Origin: Theobroma cacao
Taxonomy: Eukaryota; Streptophyta; Magnoliopsida; Malvales; Malvaceae
Length of the DNA: 64,000 bases
Direction: 5' to 3'
Assembly (NCBI RefSeq): GCF_000208745.1
Contig: NC_030857.1
Span: forward strand, 6,296,536 to 6,360,535
The notes below the pieces were generated by a model, which was not told where the DNA came from, made no database searches, and worked only from the letters and a program-made list of their open reading frames with translations. Numbering within the stretch: position 1 is the stretch's first letter; every line of letters starts with the position of its first letter. Position numbers and translations under genes: made by a program. Of this stretch, positions 62,617 through 64,000 are shown one piece after another.

Positions 62617-64000
62617 TGTCAATATTATATGATATATAACGATAAGTGATATTTTGAGTAATAATAATTAATCAATTATTAGTAATAATAACTTATTTGA
62701 TTCAAAATAAAAATAAACAAATTTAATTAGATTTAACAAAAAATATATTTATTTAAATACACATAAAAAATATTAAAAAATTATTTGAACAGTTAAAATT
62801 TTGATAACTCAATAGTTTTAAGATTAGTTGAAAAATGCAAAACAAAAAGAGTAAATTTATAATTACTAAAAGATTATAATTATTGTTTATTAATTTAGGA
62901 TTTGAAAACTTCAAAATTTGTATTAAAAAGCCATGCAAGTATTTTAAATTCATATTTTCATACATAAAAGTAATTATAAAAATTAGCATCACACTCTCAC
63001 TAAAGTGCTTGTAAATCAAATGATGCAATTTTATTTTTACAAAATTTTAATCTATACTTTTCATATAGAGCAAATACTATAATATTATACCCCAACAATC
63101 CCTAATCACATTCTTAGTGTTAAAAGATGAGAAAATTTTGTATTATATCAAACTATAAAAGTTACATAGAAACCTACATTGTGTATTGATAACTAAAGCT
63201 AATCTTAGTCTTATTTATAATATAATTTTAATTAATTAACATTATTATGATATAACTCTCAATTAAATATTGTGGCTATTCATAATCTAACTTTAACTAA
63301 CTAATAATATTATTAAAAAAAGGTAATTTAGATAGGTAACTAATTAATTTGTATACCTCTGTGTAGGAAGAGGAGAAAGAGCACCCTTTTTTATTACCAT
63401 CAGTGCAATTGATGGGTTATCTGATCAAAACTGATCTCTCACTATAATGTAGTTACTCTTAATCCTTGTTTGGATTTTGATGAGCTGTGTGGGTGACTGG
63501 GCATGGTAAAGACGATGAAGAAAAAGATGGAGATTAAAGATGAATAATCATGTAAAAGATTTTAGTGATTATCTAATGAATTTGAATTAAAATAATAACT
63601 TAAAATTTGAATGTAATTTACTTTTTATAATAATATTTTTCATATTAAATGTAATAATTGATAGTTAGTTTGATAAATTATAATGTATTAAGAGAAAGTA
63701 TTTATTGATATGATAATTTTAAAGGGCAAAATCCTAATTAATTTATTGAAAAAAAAATCCTTTGGTTATGAAAATAAAAAAAGTACATTAAAGAAAGAAA
63801 ATAATGATAGTTGACTGACAGCTACAATTAATTGAAGCTAACGGTTAAATCAGAGGTTAGAAAAATCAAGCGAGACGCGGGAGCGGGAAATTTTAAAATT
63901 TAGATTAATTCAATAGTTTAGTATTTTTGAGTCCAAGGAAAATTAGGTTTTTATTCACTCACTGCTAAAAATAGGGCAGTTAAAAATATTTATCCGTTTT
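62617..64000. other. AT-rich right flank
   Basis: No gene, RNA or clear repeat boundary is visible. The sequence is very AT-rich, and the minus-strand frame at 62753-63028 is low-complexity Leu/Ile/Asn/Phe with no family features. Confidence 0.6.

Noticed and set aside
1..64000. CRISPR arrays, operons or bacterial-type defence systems
   Set aside because: The DNA is plant nuclear; repeats seen are microsatellites, tandem slippage products and transposon remnants.

Overview
This window is nuclear DNA from a flowering plant, probably a eudicot. The genes are split into short exons by AT-rich GT..AG introns. There is a plant-type tRNA-Ser, LTR-retrotransposon, Helitron and MITE remnants, and every recognisable protein is a plant family. 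I cannot name the species. Exon models below were built by eye from splice sites and family alignments recalled from memory. Coding lengths add up to whole codons in every gene except TFB4.

Layout. 1-7946: no gene I can name, only weak exon-like pieces. 7947-11417 (+): WAT1/UMAMIT transporter A. 15126-17927 (+): WAT1/UMAMIT transporter B. 19205-19286 (+): tRNA-Ser(AGA). 20076-24054 (+): ChaC-like gamma-glutamylcyclotransferase, with a Helitron 3' end and a hAT-like MITE in its introns. 24055-32558: AT-rich intergenic DNA, including an assembly N flanked by an exact 130-bp duplication. 32559-35129 (+): WAT1/UMAMIT transporter C. 36138-43969 (-): DEK_C/CHZ-domain histone chaperone (HIRIP3-like) of 9 exons, whose introns hold a short LTR retrotransposon, a Mutator-like MITE and a hAT-like MITE. 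45734-48235 (+): conserved plant protein of unknown function. 49629-53618 (-): TFIIH subunit TFB4/p34, with a probable CT-repeat frameshift or shifted splice donor. 55588-57957 (-): GPI-anchored LysM receptor-like protein (LYM1/LYM3 type). 59654-62616: probable large solo LTR. 62617-64000: AT-rich, no gene seen.

How the genes relate. The three transporters form a dispersed tandem family with nearly identical exon lengths. B and C also share upstream blocks, so they arose by a segmental duplication that carried promoter DNA. The other genes are housekeeping (glutathione turnover, H2A-H2B chaperoning, transcription and repair) or immunity-related (LysM protein) and do not form one pathway. The order CHZ chaperone, ChaC enzyme, UMAMIT18-type transporter resembles Arabidopsis At1g44780-At1g44800 as I recall it, and LYM1 next to a WAT1 gene resembles At1g21880-At1g21890. 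I found no convincing new biological system. The most interesting points are the stack of transposons in the CHZ gene, the TFB4 slippage site, the shared WAT1 promoters and the N-flanking artefact.
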